DNA from: Gemmatimonadota bacterium
GTDB lineage: Bacteria > JBHIER01 > G020348925
Direction: 5' to 3'
Length of the DNA: 41,266 nt
Assembly: GCA_020348925.1 (NCBI GenBank)
Contig: CP070758.1
Coordinates: forward strand, 52,682 to 93,947
Position 1 is the first letter of the stretch, and each line of letters opens with the position of its first letter. Below, piece by piece: positions 6,991 to 15,575 of this stretch. Both the position numbers and the translations under genes were made by a program. The notes under the pieces were generated by a model. It did no database searches. It was not told the DNA's origin and saw nothing but the letters and a program-made list of their open reading frames with translations.

Positions 6991-9885
6991 TTATCTTGGC
7001 CGCAGAATAATATTCACCACACAGACCAAGTCAAAGATGTTGATCGCATCATCCTCAATGCAGTCCGCAGCCCAGAGCTCATTGTCCGTGGGCGGACTCC
7101 CGAGCCCTAAAATGATGTTTACAGCTCTGCCGATATCAAGAACATCAATGATCCCATCCTCGTTTACATCTCCTTTTTGAGGTGAGAAACGAAACCAGGC
7201 TAAGATGTTTCGCAACAGAGCAGTTTTTTTCTGCTCATGCTGTACTCCAAAGTCCCCCATTCCCTCGAATCCAAAACCAAAATAGACAATTTTATAATGA
7301 TCACTGAATCTGATAGCCGCCACATCTCCTGAGGGTGAGTACTTGAAGACGGGGAGGGCATCGGCTTGGGGAGCGATGATGTCAGGGGAATCCTGGTTTC
7401 TCGCTTCAACTCCTCCCAGACTCCAAAAACCGAGGGTTCCGGATATGGCATCGCCGCTCACACCGATGAGAGTCAACGCCGTCGACGTATTGCCCACATA
7501 ATCGGCATGGAGATAATTCCGGTAGAAATTTTGATCTGCTTCCGATCCATTCTCAACGAGGTCATAGCCAATGTTCTGCCCTGTAACGAAAAGATTGCCT
7601 CCACCATTCAAAAAAATAGCCAGATCCGTCTGCTCTTCTTCGTCTAAAGTTGATGAAGCATCATCACCGGTGAACCACACAACAACCTCGTAATGGGATA
7701 AGGTTTCTCCTGGAGTGCCGCTGGTCATCACGTCCCAGTAATCGAAGGGAGCCACTTTGTTTAAACTCGTTACGAAATAATCCTCGTATTGATCTCCATC
7801 ATCATCATCCACCAAAAGAGCGATAGGAAGGCCAACATTGAGATAGAGATCATCGATACCCTGGTAGCCCTCACTCCCGGTGATCGTCACTGTGAAGTGC
7901 ACGACCCGACTGTTCGCTTCGGAATCGATGGCGAACACAAAGGGGTCCTGGCTGTTGTCGGCTTCGGCGAAGTAATCCATATCACCAAAATCCGAAACAC
8001 CATCGACGACAGACACGTATGGATCATCAGTGGAAATTTGAACCGCGACACTATTTACAGGAATGGCTTTGTTGATCAAAGTGATGAAGAGAGAGACCGT
8101 TTCCCCCGGATCGGCCTTTCCGTCACTGTTGCCTTCACTGTCATCGATGGTATGTGACTGATAGGCAATCTGAGCAGAGGTTAATTGGGCCACTTCCTTC
8201 AGAATCCAATTATCCGGGTTGAGAATGATTTCCATCGGCTCCGCTTGCAGCACGAACTGATACGAGTTCAACTCCTCGCTCACGATCACTGTCTGCAGCA
8301 CATCACCCTCATGGGATCTAATCACAATATCCATTGGCATCCGAAAGAGTGTGCCGGACGTTTGCATCTGACGAATAAAGAGCGTCACGACGTATTCGTC
8401 GCCAGTATCACGATAGTGATACGTATAACCGTATTCGGGGTACCCCTCTTCGTAGATCCATTGATGAAAGTACCAATCCAAACTCTGCCCGTGAACACTT
8501 TCACAAACCGATTGAAAATCTTCGGTACTGGCATGACCGTACGCATACGTCCGGCAGTACGTGCGCATGATGTTCCAGAAGCTGTCATCACCCACAACAT
8601 ATCTCAGCATGTGAAGCACCCAGGCCCCTTTGTTGTAGATAATCCCGACAAACACCCGAAAAGGATCACTCACATCATCGAGATAGATAGTCCCGTCTCC
8701 GTAATAGGTCATGCTCGCCATATAATTTTTGTACTCATCAAAGCCGAGAAGGTGCTCGATCCAGAGCGCCTCACAATATGATGCAAAGCCTTCATTGACC
8801 CAACCGTGATGCCACATGGAGCAGGTGATCATGTCACCAAACCACTGATGGGCCAGTTCGTGGAGAACAATCATATACCAATCCGGGCTGACACCACCCA
8901 TGATGGTATTTGTTTGATTTTCGATGGCCCCGTAAAAACCTATCTCCGACATGGCGTACTTCTCCGTAACAAAGGGATACTCGAAAAATCGATCGGAGAG
9001 GAAACCGATCATGTCCACAACATCTTCGAAGGTCTCCTGAGCTGCGTTGTAACTCTCCGGGAAGACGTAATACGGAACCTCCATTGAATCAGAATCCGAG
9101 TATGCGTAATAGTGAGAAAAGATTCGGTAATTGGACACACAAATTCCGACATAGTAAACCGGAACAGGATAGCCCTCGTGCCACCTGAAGGTCTTTGTCC
9201 CATCACCGTTATCCACGACATCGACCAATGTCCCGTTTGAGGAGGCGGACAACTCGTAACCGTTATACGACTCATCGGGGATAGTGATATGAATATCGAC
9301 CGAATCGGGCTTATCCTCAGGGCCGTCCTTGCATGGCCACCAGGTATGAGCCAGAAAAGGCGTGGACAGGGTTGCCACGATAGGGGCATTACTGTGCTGT
9401 CTGAAATTGAATGCCTTGACATCGTTTAAAAGCCTTGGTACGCCGTGATATGTGGTCGTAATTTCAAAAATCTCACCTGCGTTGTGCGGGCGATCGAGAG
9501 TAACTTCGAATTCTTCACCATAGAGTTGATAGGCGTTGACATTTCCCGTGACCGCATCAATCGTAAGCGTCTCGTCAAAGTCCAGTACGACGGTTTCCAA
9601 GCCATCGACCAGACTCTGGAAGCGCCCGGTGACCGTAGCTTCAAGGTTGTTCGGATCGAGAAATACTCTCACGTGCAACTCGTAATAGAGGGCGTCGAAA
9701 TTTTCTTGGGTTCGGATCTGTCTCTCTCCCCTGAGGATCAGACTCCGCCAACTCTCCATTTCCTGTTCCTTGACCTTCTGGAGCAGTTCCATCGACTCAA
9801 TCGTTATCTTTCTGTTTTGAGCCAGGATTGAGGGTACGATTCCCGTCATTCCCACAATGAGAAGCAGGACGATGATTCGTTTCAT
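6991..9885 (-). CDS. Secreted M1-family metallopeptidase with GATase-like domain and dockerin
   Basis: A 964-residue exported aminopeptidase-like enzyme. After a signal peptide (MKRIIVLLLIVGMTGIVPS) comes the M1 beta-sandwich. The substrate motif GAIEN (GAMEN in most relatives) is at 321-325. The zinc motif HELAH at 344-348, with the third ligand E367 in NEGFA, gives the full HExxHx18E pattern, so it should be active. A CARDB-like sandwich follows (about 570-690, with DSEGNSDGKADPGET). Next is a segment resembling a glutamine-amidotransferase-like fold (ALLVDDDDGDQYEDYF ... VWFTGDD ... LNGGGNLFVTGQNIG). A type I dockerin ends it (GDVNEDGIIDVLDI and ADCIEDDAINIFDL). There is no sorting domain, so the dockerin is the likely attachment. 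The start is ATG 9885, seven bases after GGGGAG; GTG 9891 is possible. It lies 26 bases downstream of the DUF790 gene. Residue numbers count from GTG 9891. Confidence 0.9.
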   Translation of the reverse strand: MKRIIVLLLIVGMTGIVPSILAQNRKITIESMELLQKVKEQEMESWRSLILRGERQIRTQENFDALYYELHVRVFLDPNNLEATVTGRFQSLVDGLETVVLDFDETLTIDAVTGNVNAYQLYGEEFEVTLDRPHNAGEIFEITTTYHGVPRLLNDVKAFNFRQHSNAPIVATLSTPFLAHTWWPCKDGPEDKPDSVDIHITIPDESYNGYELSASSNGTLVDVVDNGDGTKTFRWHEGYPVPVYYVGICVSNYRIFSHYYAYSDSDSMEVPYYVFPESYNAAQETFEDVVDMIGFLSDRFFEYPFVTEKYAMSEIGFYGAIENQTNTIMGGVSPDWYMIVLHELAHQWFGDMITCSMWHHGWVNEGFASYCEALWIEHLLGFDEYKNYMASMTYYGDGTIYLDDVSDPFRVFVGIIYNKGAWVLHMLRYVVGDDSFWNIMRTYCRTYAYGHASTEDFQSVCESVHGQSLDWYFHQWIYEEGYPEYGYTYHYRDTGDEYVVTLFIRQMQTSGTLFRMPMDIVIRSHEGDVLQTVIVSEELNSYQFVLQAEPMEIILNPDNWILKEVAQLTSAQIAYQSHTIDDSEGNSDGKADPGETVSLFITLINKAIPVNSVAVQISTDDPYVSVVDGVSDFGDMDYFAEADNSQDPFVFAIDSEANSRVVHFTVTITGSEGYQGIDDLYLNVGLPIALLVDDDDGDQYEDYFVTSLNKVAPFDYWDVMTSGTPGETLSHYEVVVWFTGDDASSTLDEEEQTDLAIFLNGGGNLFVTGQNIGYDLVENGSEADQNFYRNYLHADYVGNTSTALTLIGVSGDAISGTLGFWSLGGVEARNQDSPDIIAPQADALPVFKYSPSGDVAAIRFSDHYKIVYFGFGFEGMGDFGVQHEQKKTALLRNILAWFRFSPQKGDVNEDGIIDVLDIGRAVNIILGLGSPPTDNELWAADCIEDDAINIFDLVCVVNIILRPR

Positions 9886-9911
9886 GTTCACACTCCCCTC
9901 TTCTACAGCGA

Positions 9912-11108
9912 TTATCCCTCGGGATTGGTCTCCAGCACGTCGATGACCCTCTGCGGCCGAAGGCCGGTTTTAAAAAAGATCACCTCTCCGTCAAACTCCT
10001 CCTTCGAACAATTCAGTGTCTCGTTGACGGCGATGATCATGTCAGGGCGGCTCGCTCTTTTCAATTTAGCCAGCTTCTTCTCGAGATACTCCGGCGTCCA
10101 AAATCCCACGATTTCCATGTGGAGACGCCGTCCGTCCGGATGGGTGAATGTGAAATCCGGGATCAGGACGGTCTCTTTCAGGTCGATCACGTCGGCCTCT
10201 CGGTGAATGTGCCAATCGGTCTTTGCCGCCTGGAAAGCAGTAAAGAATTTTTCTTCCAAGCTGCTGTCAAAGGGATGCTCTTTCCTGTAAAATGTATGCA
10301 AGCCGCAGGCAGCGTCCAGGGCAAAGGTCTTCAGGCCCTGCTCGGTCTCAACGAGCGCCGACATTCGCCATCCTTTGGCCAAAAGCAGACCCGGAAGAAA
10401 GCGAGCCATATGGATGCCATACTTTTGCGTCCGCCGCAGAACCGAAGCCGGACCATCGAGCAGTATCTCATACCCGCCCGAAGCAACGGGACGAATCTCG
10501 TGAATGAGCTGAGCGAGTTTTATGTATTTGAAAACAGGCTTAAAGTCCTGCTGTATCCATATTCTCATTCGTACTGCCCGATAAAGGATCCCCTGCGCCA
10601 GAGCCAGGTTGTATCTCCTGAGCAGCTCCCGTGGGCTCATTTCTCTTTCAGTCCCAGTGAGAATCAGGTTCTCAGACAGGTCACCATACAAGAGACCGTC
10701 AAGTCGCTCCGATGTTTCGCCAAACTCCTCACCAATCTCTTTCAGAACAAGGTGCTTTGTCGTTTGATGCAGGAGATCCGGCTGCAAAACAATGGGATAG
10801 GCCGTCTGCGCTTTTTCAAACACTTTCTGTCTCAACTGCGAATAGTCGCCTTCCCAGATCGGGGCAAAATTGCAGTTGTCCAGGAGCAGCTTGGCCAAAC
10901 CGCGATAGATCTTGAAATCGGTCGAGGTGGATTCGTACTGTTCGAGGGCATCGGAGAGCTCCTTCCGCCTTTTCCCTTCATGATCGGCGAAGATGTGAAT
11001 AACCTCCCGGCAGATCCTCAGATACCGAGAGCTCTCCCGGCGTGAGATGAAAAGGGGGATGATGTGATCTCCATCAATATAATATCTGACCAAATCACTG
11101 GTAAGCAT
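9912..11108 (-). CDS. DUF790 nuclease, Bax1-type XPB partner
   Basis: About 398 residues matching the DUF790 family, whose archaeal member Bax1 is a structure-specific nuclease that binds XPB helicase. The N-terminus MLTSDLVRYYIDGD is typical. In the C-terminal third, IPDFTF, HPDGRRLHMEIVGFW and a lysine-rich helix form a PD-(D/E)xK-like core (D in PDF, E in MEIV). ATG 11108 is chosen because AGGAGG sits about nine bases upstream and the family begins here. It overlaps the end of the XPB gene by 14 bases, which supports co-translation and a joint role in DNA unwinding and cutting, probably repair. Confidence 0.88.
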   Translation of the reverse strand: MLTSDLVRYYIDGDHIIPLFISRRESSRYLRICREVIHIFADHEGKRRKELSDALEQYESTSTDFKIYRGLAKLLLDNCNFAPIWEGDYSQLRQKVFEKAQTAYPIVLQPDLLHQTTKHLVLKEIGEEFGETSERLDGLLYGDLSENLILTGTEREMSPRELLRRYNLALAQGILYRAVRMRIWIQQDFKPVFKYIKLAQLIHEIRPVASGGYEILLDGPASVLRRTQKYGIHMARFLPGLLLAKGWRMSALVETEQGLKTFALDAACGLHTFYRKEHPFDSSLEEKFFTAFQAAKTDWHIHREADVIDLKETVLIPDFTFTHPDGRRLHMEIVGFWTPEYLEKKLAKLKRASRPDMIIAVNETLNCSKEEFDGEVIFFKTGLRPQRVIDVLETNPEG

Positions 11109-12462
11109 CGCTGGCTCTCCTCCTGTAGGAGACACCTGTTTCCTTGGTTCCCTTGGTGATCACTTCGTACAGTAACGCCTTCTTCCCACTCCGTTTTCTC
11201 AGGATCCGGCCCAGCCTCTGCAAATGTTCGCGAGGACTGGCTGAGCCGCTCAGAATGACGGCCACATTCGCCTCGGGAATGTCGACACCTTCGTTCAGTA
11301 CTTTGGAGGTGACAATGAGATGATAGATCCCACTCCGAAATCGATCGAGGATCTCTTTTCTCTCTATGATCTTTGTCTGATGGGTGATTGCCGGAATGAG
11401 AAAATTTTTCGAAATATGATAGACGAGGTCATTATTCTCAGTGAAGATGATGACCCGCTGAGAATGGTACTGTTTGATGAGCGAATCGAGGACCTCCATC
11501 TTTCGCCTGGCTCCCAGAGTAATTTTCAACGCCTCGCGCCTGGCCAGAAGTGCCCTCCTGGCCTTTTGATCGTAGCTGCTCTCTCTGATAAACTCCTCCC
11601 ACGGGCGGGACTTCGATCCAAAATAGGCCACACCGTGCTCCCGTGCATAGGAGGCGTATACGTCGTGATGTTCATCATACCGAGTCTTTTCCTCAGGTTC
11701 CAGGGGAACACTGATGCGAACGATCTCATAGTCGGAGAGGTGCTCGCCTTTGAAATCTTTAATGGATCTCTGGTAGACCACCGGTCCAATAAGGCTGCGC
11801 AGCTTCAGATGCAGTCCGTCCAGGCGGCGATAGGTCGCCGTCAATCCAAGGTGGTTGGGTGCGATGCTCATCTGAGGGATGTGGGAGTTCTTCGGTGCCG
11901 GGAGGTGGTGCACCTCGTCAAAAACAAGCAGCCCAAAGCGATCCCCGTACTGATCGATATAGATGTAGGCACTGTCATACGTGGTAACAGTGATGTCCCT
12001 CAGTTCGTGGTACCCTCCACCGACAATACCAACCTCCACATCGAAGGTACCGGACAAAAGATCGTACCACTGGTTCATGAGATCGATGGTCGGAGCAACG
12101 ACGAGGGTACTCAAACCCGCGGATTCGATAGCCTTCAGTGCGACGATACTTTTCCCCGTTCCTGTCGGAAGAACGACACTGCCCCTGCGTCCGCTCTGCT
12201 CCCAGGCCAGCAAAGACTCCTTCTGGTAAGGTCGGAGATCGAAGTCCGACTTGGCGTGGAGATCGAGCGAATGAAAATGACACGCATCGTCTTTGACATC
12301 ATAGTTTCTCTCATCAAGCCACTGGAGAATTTGGCTATAGGCCATGGCAAAGGCCCGCCACCGCTCTAATCGTCGATCCCACGTGAAGGAAGGCGGCGGT
12401 TTCGGATCCTCCCAATTTTCCAGAACCAGTGTTCCCGCCTCGAACTTCAAGCGAACTTCCAT
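11095..12462 (-). CDS. XPB-type DNA helicase (superfamily 2)
   Basis: About 455 residues. The N-terminus MEVRLKFEAGTLVLEN has the small damage-recognition-like fold of short archaeal and bacterial XPB proteins. Helicase core: Walker A LPTGTGKS (about 98-105), motif II DEVHH (182-186), motif III GLTATYRRLDG, then the second RecA domain with VIIFTENND, VTSKVLNEGVDIPEANV and the motif VI region REHLQRLGRILRKR. The RED motif of characterised XPBs appears here as RLD. The open frame reaches upstream to 12639, but that stretch contains a perfect hairpin (12616-12633) and palindromes and does not look like protein, so 12462 is preferred although its ribosome site (GTGGA) is weak. It overlaps the DUF790 gene. 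It acts on DNA in the cytoplasm; I infer a repair role. Confidence 0.9.
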   Translation of the reverse strand: MEVRLKFEAGTLVLENWEDPKPPPSFTWDRRLERWRAFAMAYSQILQWLDERNYDVKDDACHFHSLDLHAKSDFDLRPYQKESLLAWEQSGRRGSVVLPTGTGKSIVALKAIESAGLSTLVVAPTIDLMNQWYDLLSGTFDVEVGIVGGGYHELRDITVTTYDSAYIYIDQYGDRFGLLVFDEVHHLPAPKNSHIPQMSIAPNHLGLTATYRRLDGLHLKLRSLIGPVVYQRSIKDFKGEHLSDYEIVRISVPLEPEEKTRYDEHHDVYASYAREHGVAYFGSKSRPWEEFIRESSYDQKARRALLARREALKITLGARRKMEVLDSLIKQYHSQRVIIFTENNDLVYHISKNFLIPAITHQTKIIERKEILDRFRSGIYHLIVTSKVLNEGVDIPEANVAVILSGSASPREHLQRLGRILRKRSGKKALLYEVITKGTKETGVSYRRRASDAYQ

Positions 12463-12499
12463 TTGTATTTCCACTTTTTGATCACGCGATAGATAGTCG

Positions 12500-12513
12500 T
12501 CTGCAATTGCAGA
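12500..12513. promoter_or_regulatory. Perfect palindrome upstream of the XPB operon
   Basis: TCTGCAATTGCAGA is a perfect 14-base palindrome, 38 bases before the XPB start and just downstream of a possible promoter. The position suits an operator. It is not a standard LexA box. Confidence 0.4.
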
Positions 12514-12525
12514 AAGATCACATCT

Positions 12526-12554
12526 AAAATACTGTAATATTTTGAGACGTACAA
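12526..12554 (-). promoter_or_regulatory. Possible promoter for the XPB-DUF790 operon
   Basis: Minus strand TTGTAC at 12554-12549, 17 bases, TATTTT at 12531-12526. Both boxes are weak matches. The rest of the gap 12463-12779 holds the hairpins listed here and no gene that I can support. Confidence 0.3.
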
Positions 12555-12615
12555 CAAAGAAACAGAGAGCGCGATTTCGATCGCCCGGTATATGTTTGCC
12601 GGTCGTTAAGTGTAC

Positions 12616-12633
12616 CAGGGATTTATATCCCTG
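12616..12633. other. Perfect hairpin in XPB leader region
   Basis: CAGGGAT, loop TTAT, ATCCCTG: seven pairs. A second smaller hairpin, GCGAT-CGAA-ATCGC on the minus strand, lies just downstream. No U-tract follows, so neither is a clear terminator. Confidence 0.4.
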
Positions 12634-12721
12634 ATCCATTCTGTAATAATAGTTTCCAAAGAATATTCCTATACGATGAACTTACTATGGATCTTAATAT
12701 TGAGGATCAGTTTTGATATAA

Positions 12722-12763
12722 AGAAGCCACCCCCAGTTTTGAAACCGGAGGCGGCTCTTTTTC
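12722..12763 (-). terminator. Rho-independent terminator of the first subtilase
   Basis: On the minus strand AGCCGCCTCCGGTTT pairs with AAACTGGGGGTGGCT (some G-T pairs) around a two-base loop, followed by TCTTTAT. T-runs flank both sides, so it may work in both directions. It is closely similar to the terminator at 22473-22515, behind the other subtilase. Confidence 0.8.
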
Positions 12764-12779
12764 GTAAAAATGCAGGAAC

Positions 12780-14501
12780 CTACTTCAACAGGAGCATTCT
12801 TTTGGTGTCTGTGAACTCACCCGCCTTCAATGTGTAAAAATAGACGCCGCTAGTAACCTCTTTACCGGATTCATCCCTACCACTCCAGGTTATTGTGTAG
12901 TGACCCGCTTCTTTATGTGCGTCGACTAAAGTTTTGACTTCTTGCCCAAGGATGTTAAAGACCTTAAGAGAAGTGTAGGTCGCAGATGGTATCTGAAAAC
13001 TGATTTCAGTTTCCGGATTGAAGGGATTCGGGTAATTCTGGCTGAGGGTATATGTCTCTGGCAATGCGGTATTCTGCTCAGCTTCCGCCCTTGTTTTCAG
13101 TGGGATGATGCCAGCGTTGGTATTGGCAAGGAGGATATCACCGAATTCAAGACCGAAATTAGGATCCTGAGGGATATTCGTAATATCATCGATGTCAAAA
13201 ACGATCTCGACAGCAGTCCCGGAGCCTGGGCCGAAGGCCTCGCCGTGTTCGCCGTACATCACCAAAATGAGCCTATCCGATTTCATCGAATATCTCAATT
13301 TCATATCTTTGGTGAAGGACGACGTTTTAAGTTCGTAAGGTACCAATGCGTTCGGTCCTAACTTGAAAACCATTTGTATACCGGCAATGGGGATTTTGGT
13401 ACGGATATTAATGGGCAAGACGCATCGAGAGCCTTTGGCCAATGTCAATCCAGTGTTCTGTCCAAACCACACTTCTGCTGGCACTACATCGCTATTCCAG
13501 GCAATGCTTTTTCCTCCACTTTGATTAATGATGTTAATTATGCATACAACGTCCAATACATTTATTTCTTCATCGTCGTTGCAGTCAGCGGTCCAGAACT
13601 GATAGGGAGTGGGATCAACATACCCAAGTATAATATTTACAACAAGAGTAACATCGAGTGCATCAATATCACAATCAGCATTCACATCTCCTTTTTGCCA
13701 TGCACCGGCCTCAATGATAGCTCTACAAGCATCTATTCGTCCAGCACCATACTCATTGTCCTTCCCCGGATCTCCTAACTCAACTGACGTCATTTGTAAA
13801 TACTGAGATAACTGAGCGGGAGTTAAGTTGGGATTGTAGGATAGTAGAAGAGCCATCGCGCCTCCCACGTGCGGAGTAGCGGCTGAGGTTCCACTAAATG
13901 ATCCATATCCTCCTCCCAGTTGAGTTGATTGAACACCAGCAGGAGCAGTCACGTCAGGCTTTAAGAGTCCTATTAACTCTCCTTCGATTCCTCCAATCCC
14001 CCAGGGATAATCTTGGTATTCCGGTGGTATATCGTATGGATAACCTGAGTAAATTATTTGCATCCATGCTGCAGGTCCTCTTGATGAAGAGGAATACAGA
14101 TTATCGTTGAGATCAGTGGCGCCCACCGCTGTAACCGCACCCAACCCCCCTATTAGAGTCTGATCAGGATGCAGCCAGGGTGGGGGACAGTTGGCTGGAG
14201 CACTGATATTGTAAGGCAGAGGATATTTAATAGGATTATTCCCTGAGCAATCCAGCTTTTCCCCGTCATTACCTGCAGCGCAGGCAAGAGATATCTCGGC
14301 AATTAACAGGTCCGAAGTTACATTTCTCCATCTGGCATAGTCGGGAGTTTCAGTATACTCACCAGACTGACAACTAATCCCGAATGCTGTACCCCACGAC
14401 ATGCTGATAACATCTGCCCCAAAGTCAGCCGCAAATTCCAGACCTTTAATAAGGATATCCTCCGTCCAATCCAAATTGTCATCAGAAATTTTTACTGCCA
14501 T
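12780..14501 (-). CDS. C-terminal part of interrupted subtilase: catalytic Ser, dockerin, cohesin-like, sorting domain
   Basis: This is the larger part of a subtilisin-like protease gene whose first part is at 14589-15344; a TAA at 14591-14589 separates them in the same frame. The open frame begins at 14588 with NGHGTKAAG, the catalytic histidine motif, before the first ATG at 14501. A product started at 14501 would lack Asp and His. Then follow the oxyanion region (ACAAGNDG), catalytic serine in SGTSAATPHVGG (residue 206 of this part), a dockerin pair (GDVNADCDIDALDV, ADCNDDEEINVLDV), a cohesin-like sandwich (residues about 330-470) and a sorting domain ending RMLLLK. The family degrades extracellular protein. 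As it stands the product is probably inactive unless the stop is read through. Confidence 0.85.
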   Translation of the reverse strand: MAVKISDDNLDWTEDILIKGLEFAADFGADVISMSWGTAFGISCQSGEYTETPDYARWRNVTSDLLIAEISLACAAGNDGEKLDCSGNNPIKYPLPYNISAPANCPPPWLHPDQTLIGGLGAVTAVGATDLNDNLYSSSSRGPAAWMQIIYSGYPYDIPPEYQDYPWGIGGIEGELIGLLKPDVTAPAGVQSTQLGGGYGSFSGTSAATPHVGGAMALLLSYNPNLTPAQLSQYLQMTSVELGDPGKDNEYGAGRIDACRAIIEAGAWQKGDVNADCDIDALDVTLVVNIILGYVDPTPYQFWTADCNDDEEINVLDVVCIINIINQSGGKSIAWNSDVVPAEVWFGQNTGLTLAKGSRCVLPINIRTKIPIAGIQMVFKLGPNALVPYELKTSSFTKDMKLRYSMKSDRLILVMYGEHGEAFGPGSGTAVEIVFDIDDITNIPQDPNFGLEFGDILLANTNAGIIPLKTRAEAEQNTALPETYTLSQNYPNPFNPETEISFQIPSATYTSLKVFNILGQEVKTLVDAHKEAGHYTITWSGRDESGKEVTSGVYFYTLKAGEFTDTKRMLLLK

Positions 14502-14588
14502 TATGGTGGCATCTGGTGCAACTCCTGTATGGGTTCCACTTATACCATCACCGGCCGCAATCCCTGCTGCCTTCGTTCCGTGTCCGTT

Positions 14589-15344
14589 TTAGTCCATCGG
14601 ATCATTGTCAGCAATGGGATTGTTCGTGTCTATGCCAACAAAATCGAATCCATGGTGAATGAGTTCAAACCAGTTGCCAGATTCTGGAGGATATTCGTAA
14701 TATTGGCCACTGCCGTCCCACATGTGATCGCTCAGGTCGGGGTGGGTGTAATCAACTCCACTATCAATGATAGCAATCAACACACCCTGACCCGTATAGC
14801 CCTTATCCCAGACACCCGGTGCATTTATTTTGAGGACGCCTTCGGCAATATCAGAGCTACTTTTTATTGAAAGGCCACTCCGATCCTTTGTTAAATTTTC
14901 CTCAAATGGTGGTAACACTCTATCCCAACTTATCCTTTCAACTTCTTCAAAATCAGCAACTACTTCTATTACCTTCCTTGTGAGATTCGCACTTATACCA
15001 TTACTTAACCAGTGACTTCCAACATGGGCAGCCTGTCCTGCACGTTCATGTCCTCTCAAAAAATCAAGAAGTTCGGCTTGAGACCTTTGGGCAAAGCTTT
15101 TCAGTTCCGAAATTACCGCCGCGCGTTTTTCCCTCTTTGCCATACCAGCAGTTATGGTTTGCAGGTAGATTTGAGAAATCTGAGGCTTCATTCTAATGCT
15201 TACGGGTATTAGTTTCTCAGGGCTGGAGGTTTCCATTACATTCCTCAATGCAGGTGTTATTTTCTCAATGGCGTCAGAACTCACTGAAAACACTATAGTA
15301 AATACCGCTATAAACACAACCTTCACAAAATATTTGTTAGACAT
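14589..15344 (-). CDS. N-terminal part of interrupted subtilase: signal, propeptide, catalytic Asp
   Basis: A 251-residue product. A signal peptide (MSNKYFVKVVFIAVFTIVFSV) is followed by an inhibitor-I9-like propeptide region and the start of the S8 domain, with catalytic Asp at about residue 194 in IIDSGVDYTHPDL. It ends DNDPMD at a TAA exactly where the family has a residue before NGHGT, and the same frame continues unchanged through 12780. ATG 15344 follows CGGAGG by seven bases, so the start is firm. With the downstream part the intact gene would be about 855 codons. Either a recent nonsense mutation or a base-call error is likely. Confidence 0.85.
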   Translation of the reverse strand: MSNKYFVKVVFIAVFTIVFSVSSDAIEKITPALRNVMETSSPEKLIPVSIRMKPQISQIYLQTITAGMAKREKRAAVISELKSFAQRSQAELLDFLRGHERAGQAAHVGSHWLSNGISANLTRKVIEVVADFEEVERISWDRVLPPFEENLTKDRSGLSIKSSSDIAEGVLKINAPGVWDKGYTGQGVLIAIIDSGVDYTHPDLSDHMWDGSGQYYEYPPESGNWFELIHHGFDFVGIDTNNPIADNDPMD

Positions 15345-15346
15345 TT

Positions 15347-15460
15347 TTAAACCTCCGAGAAGAAAAACGAAAGAGACATAAACTGTACTCCCCACGAAAA
15401 ACTGAACGCACTACCCAACCCCAATGCAATCTTCATCATTTCGTTTTTGTCTTTAATCAC
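15347..15460 (-). CDS. Possible 37-codon leader ORF coupled to the subtilase
   Basis: A frame from GTG 15460 to TAA 15347 ends two bases before ATG 15344 and its last codons contain the GGAGG of the next gene. An internal ATG pair at 15439 would give MMKIALGLGSAFSFSWGVQF and 10 more residues. The GTG is part of a perfect AAAGGAGGTGAT ribosome-site sequence, so it is too close to be a normal start. No homologue recognised. It may be a leader peptide or chance. Confidence 0.25.
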   Translation of the reverse strand: MIKDKNEMMKIALGLGSAFSFSWGVQFMSLSFFFSEV

Positions 15461-15527
15461 CTCCTTTCAAAGCCTTAACAATTGGAGTAAGTTGAAAATT
15501 TCGCCGTCATTTCATCTGTGGATTTAG

Positions 15528-15550
15528 TAGAAAACGTATTCAAGAATACG
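15528..15550 (-). terminator. Intrinsic terminator of the 15576-17747 gene
   Basis: Minus strand CGTATT, loop CTTG, AATACG, then TTTTCT, 26 bases after the stop codon. Six perfect pairs plus a U-run. Confidence 0.6.
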
Positions 15551-15575
15551 GTCACCGCTGTCATGAGTCGCAATA

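Noticed and set aside
12524-12541. AAAATA/TATTTT inverted repeat considered as a regulator site
   Set aside because: Only six AT pairs around a non-symmetric centre; chance is likely in AT-rich leader DNA.
12463-12639. N-terminal extension of the XPB frame
   Set aside because: The stretch contains a perfect hairpin and palindromes, and family members start at the equivalent of residue 60.
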